DNA from: Frisingicoccus caecimuris
Lineage (GTDB): Bacteria; Bacillota; Clostridia; Lachnospirales; Lachnospiraceae
Reading direction: 5' to 3'
NCBI RefSeq assembly: GCF_004340975.1
Contig: NZ_SLXA01000007.1
Span: forward strand, 1 to 64,000
DNA: 64,000 nucleotides
Below, in pieces: positions 61,887-64,000 of this stretch. A program made the position numbers and the translations under genes. The notes beneath the pieces were generated by a model. The model worked only from the letters and a program-made list of their open reading frames with translations, had not been told where the DNA came from and ran no database searches. Every line of letters starts with the position of its first letter. Position 1 is the stretch's first letter.

Positions 61887-64000
61887 ATGCCTGAGATGAA
61901 TAGTAGTGAAGCATATCAACCGATGACATTTGATGCCATTAAGATTGGTCTGGCTTCCCCTGAGAAAATCAGAAGCTGGTCCCATGGTGAAGTAAAAAAA
62001 CCGGAGACCATTAACTATAGAACTTTGAAACCGGAAAAAGACGGCTTGTTCTGTGAGCGGATTTTTGGACCTCAGAAAGACTGGGAGTGCCATTGCGGTA
62101 AGTATAAGAAAATCCGTTACAAAGGCGTTGTCTGTGATCGATGCGGCGTTGAGGTAACAAAATCCAATGTTCGTAGAGAGCGTATGGGACATATCGAGCT
62201 GGCCGCTCCTGTGTCGCATATCTGGTATTTTAAAGGTATTCCGAGCCGTCTGGGCCTGATCCTTGACATGTCTCCTCGGAATCTGGAAAAAGTCCTTTAT
62301 TTTGCATCTTACGTTGTTCTGGATAAAGGTTCCACAGATCTGCAGAATAAGCAGGTTCTTTCTGAAAAAGAATATCGGGATGCCTATGAAAAATTCGGTA
62401 ATGCCTTCCGGGCCGGAATGGGTGCGGAATCCATAAAAGAACTGTTGGAAGGCATTGATCTGGAAAAAGAAGCAGATGAACTGAAAAAAGATCTGAAAAA
62501 TTCCTCCGGTCAGAAGCGGGCGCGGATCATTAAACGTCTGGAAGTTGTTGAAGCATTCCGCACTTCCGGTAACCGTCCGGAGTGGATGATACTGACTGTG
62601 ATTCCGGTCATCCCGCCGGATATCCGTCCAATGGTCCAGCTGGATGGCGGCCGTTTTGCAACGTCTGACCTGAACGACCTTTACCGTCGTATTATTAATA
62701 GAAATAACCGTCTGAAACGTCTCCTTGAACTGGGAGCGCCGGACATCATCGTGCGTAATGAAAAGCGTATGCTTCAGGAAGCTGTTGACGCCCTGATCGA
62801 TAATGGACGCCGCGGCCGTCCGGTAACAGGACCTGGAAACCGTGCGTTGAAATCCCTTTCTGATATGCTGAAAGGTAAACAAGGGCGTTTCCGTCAGAAC
62901 CTTCTTGGTAAACGTGTTGACTATTCCGGTCGTTCTGTTATTGTCGTAGGCCCTGAATTAAAGATTTATCAGTGCGGTCTGCCAAAGGAAATGGCCATTG
63001 AGCTGTTTAAACCGTTCGTAATGAAAGAACTGGTTGCCGGCGGACTGGCTCACAATATTAAGTCTGCCAAGAAGATGGTCGAACGTCTTCAGCCGGAAGT
63101 CTGGGACGTATTGGAAGATGTTATCAAAGAACATCCGGTTATGCTGAACCGTGCACCTACACTGCACCGTCTGGGTATCCAGGCTTTTGAACCGGTGTTG
63201 GTTGAAGGTAAAGCCATCAAGCTGCATCCGCTGGTATGTACCGCTTACAATGCCGACTTCGATGGTGACCAGATGGCTGTGCATGTACCATTGTTTGTGG
63301 AAGCTCAGGCAGAATGCCGCTTTATGCTGCTTTCTCCAAACAACCTGCTGAAACCGTCCGATGGCGCGCCGGTAGCCGTACCTTCTCAGGATATGGTCCT
63401 CGGTATTTACTATCTGACGCTGGAGAAGCCGGGAGACCCTGGCGAAGGCAAGTTCTTCCACAATGTGAATGAAGCGATCATGGCTTATGAGAATAAAGTC
63501 ATTACCCTTCAGGCAAGGATTAAAATCCGTAAAGAAGGTTATGTGAACGGTCAAAAAACAAGCCGTATCATCGAATCCACACTGGGACGGTTCATTTTCA
63601 ATGAAATCATTCCTCAGGACCTGGGTTTTGTAAATCGTTCATTACCTGAAAATGATCTGGTTCCTGAAATTGATTTCCTTGTTGGGAAGAAACAGCTGAA
63701 ACAGATTATTGATAAATGCATCAATACTCACGGTGCTACAAAGACTGCGGAAGTACTCGACCTGATCAAATCAACAGGTTACAAATATTCCACTGTCAGC
63801 GCTATCACCGTATCCGTATCCGATATGTCCGTACCGGGAGCTAAGAAACAGCTCATTGACGATGCGGAGAAGACGATTGAAAGGATTACAAAAAACTTCC
63901 GTCGTGGTTTTACTACTGAAGAAGAACGTTATAAAGCTGTTGTTGAGACCTGGAAACAGGCCGATGATAAGATTACGGATGCTCTGTTGTCGAATCTTGA
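61887..64000 (+). CDS. rpoC: RNA polymerase beta' subunit, 3' end beyond the window
   Basis: 704 codons are visible and the frame is open at the right edge. ATG at 61887 with AAAGGAG upstream. N-terminal zinc site (CHCGKYK, then CDRCG), the clamp/lid region, [35 protein letters not shown] and the catalytic Mg2+ loop [16 protein letters not shown] with its three Asp. Partner of RpoB in the same operon. Confidence 0.98.
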   Translation, partial: MPEMNSSEAYQPMTFDAIKIGLASPEKIRSWSHGEVKKPETINYRTLKPEKDGLFCERIFGPQKDWECHCGKYKKIRYKGVVCDRCGVEVTKSNVRRERMGHIELAAPVSHIWYFKGIPSRLGLILDMSPRNLEKVLYFASYVVLDKGSTDLQNKQVLSEKEYRDAYEKFGNAFRAGMGAESIKELLEGIDLEKEADELKKDLKNSSGQKRARIIKRLEVVEAFRTSGNRPEWMILTVIPVIPPDIRPMVQLDGGRFATSDLNDLYRRIINRNNRLKRLLELGAPDIIVRNEKRMLQEAVDALIDNGRRGRPVTGPGNRALKSLSDMLKGKQGRFRQNLLGKRVDYSGRSVIVVGPELKIYQCGLPKEMAIELFKPFVMKELVAGGLAHNIKSAKKMVERLQPEVWDVLEDVIKEHPVMLNRAPTLHRLGIQAFEPVLVEGKAIKLHPLVCTAYNADFDGDQMAVHVPLFVEAQAECRFMLLSPNNLLKPSDGAPVAVPSQDMVLGIYYLTLEKPGDPGEGKFFHNVNEAIMAYENKVITLQARIKIRKEGYVNGQKTSRIIESTLGRFIFNEIIPQDLGFVNRSLPENDLVPEIDFLVGKKQLKQIIDKCINTHGATKTAEVLDLIKSTGYKYSTVSAITVSVSDMSVPGAKKQLIDDAEKTIERITKNFRRGFTTEEERYKAVVETWKQADDKITDALLSNL

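Noticed and set aside
61866-62882. 338-codon open frame on the minus strand
   Set aside because: It lies wholly opposite rpoC, whose conserved motifs are on the plus strand; a shadow frame.

Overview
The window looks like a chromosomal segment of a Gram-positive, low-to-moderate GC anaerobe of the Clostridia, most likely a Lachnospiraceae-type gut bacterium (inference). The signs are strong AGGAGG ribosome-binding sites, TTGACA/TATAAT promoters, a Spo0A-C-like regulator, EtfBA with a butyryl-CoA-dehydrogenase-like enzyme, DUF4214 surface proteins, class B sortase pili and the form of the ribosomal and rpoBC genes. No rRNA, tRNA or CRISPR array was seen.

Layout. 1-6226: four secreted DUF4214-repeat proteins, three of them with a recognisable enzyme or binding domain (CAP/SCP, transglutaminase-like, L,D-transpeptidase). 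6223-16907: two divergent nucleotide-sugar operons. The left one (manC, gmd, rmd) should make GDP-D-rhamnose. The right one (a three-domain GDP-mannose pyrophosphorylase/isomerase fusion, a phosphohexomutase, rmlACBD) should make dTDP-L-rhamnose. 16972-18813: an IS256-type transposase scrap, an HTH/ATPase/STAS-like regulator and a stand-alone Spo0A-C-like protein. 18908-20520: ketopantoate-reductase-like and TRIC-family genes. 20585-28443: a GntP permease, a propionate-CoA-transferase-like enzyme, a divergent LysR regulator, EtfBA, an acyl-CoA dehydrogenase and a MaoC hydratase. Together these form a plausible route for reducing a 3-hydroxyacid to a short-chain fatty acid. 28705-36895: two LCP ligases around a PglF/PglE/PglC-like set and a TarI/IspD-like cytidylyltransferase. 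37025-39763: small regulators, a secreted protein and comF.

39917-43254 is the rpmG-secE-nusG-rplKA-rplJL block, with two L1-binding RNA mimics and an L10 leader. It should continue into rpoBC, but those genes start only at 58021. The 14.8 kb between holds two accessory modules. The first (43625-51641) is the most interesting part of the window: a tyrosine recombinase, a 223-bp segment bounded by perfect 24-bp inverted repeats that contains a terminator and an outward promoter, and a complete streptococcal FCT/T3-type pilus operon. That operon has an ancillary adhesin, a small coiled-coil protein, a SipA-like signal-peptidase homologue lacking the catalytic Ser and Lys, an FctA-like backbone pilin, a class B sortase and an FctB-like base pilin. 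The arrangement predicts a phase-variable pilus, with the promoter in the ON orientation in this sequence. The second module (51875-57718) is a PrpR-like sigma-54 activator divergent from a TRAP transporter operon, with a sigma-54 promoter and an upstream palindrome between them.

rpoB is complete and rpoC runs off the right edge. Calls were made by reading motifs only. No database search was run, so family names rest on recognised motifs and gene order.
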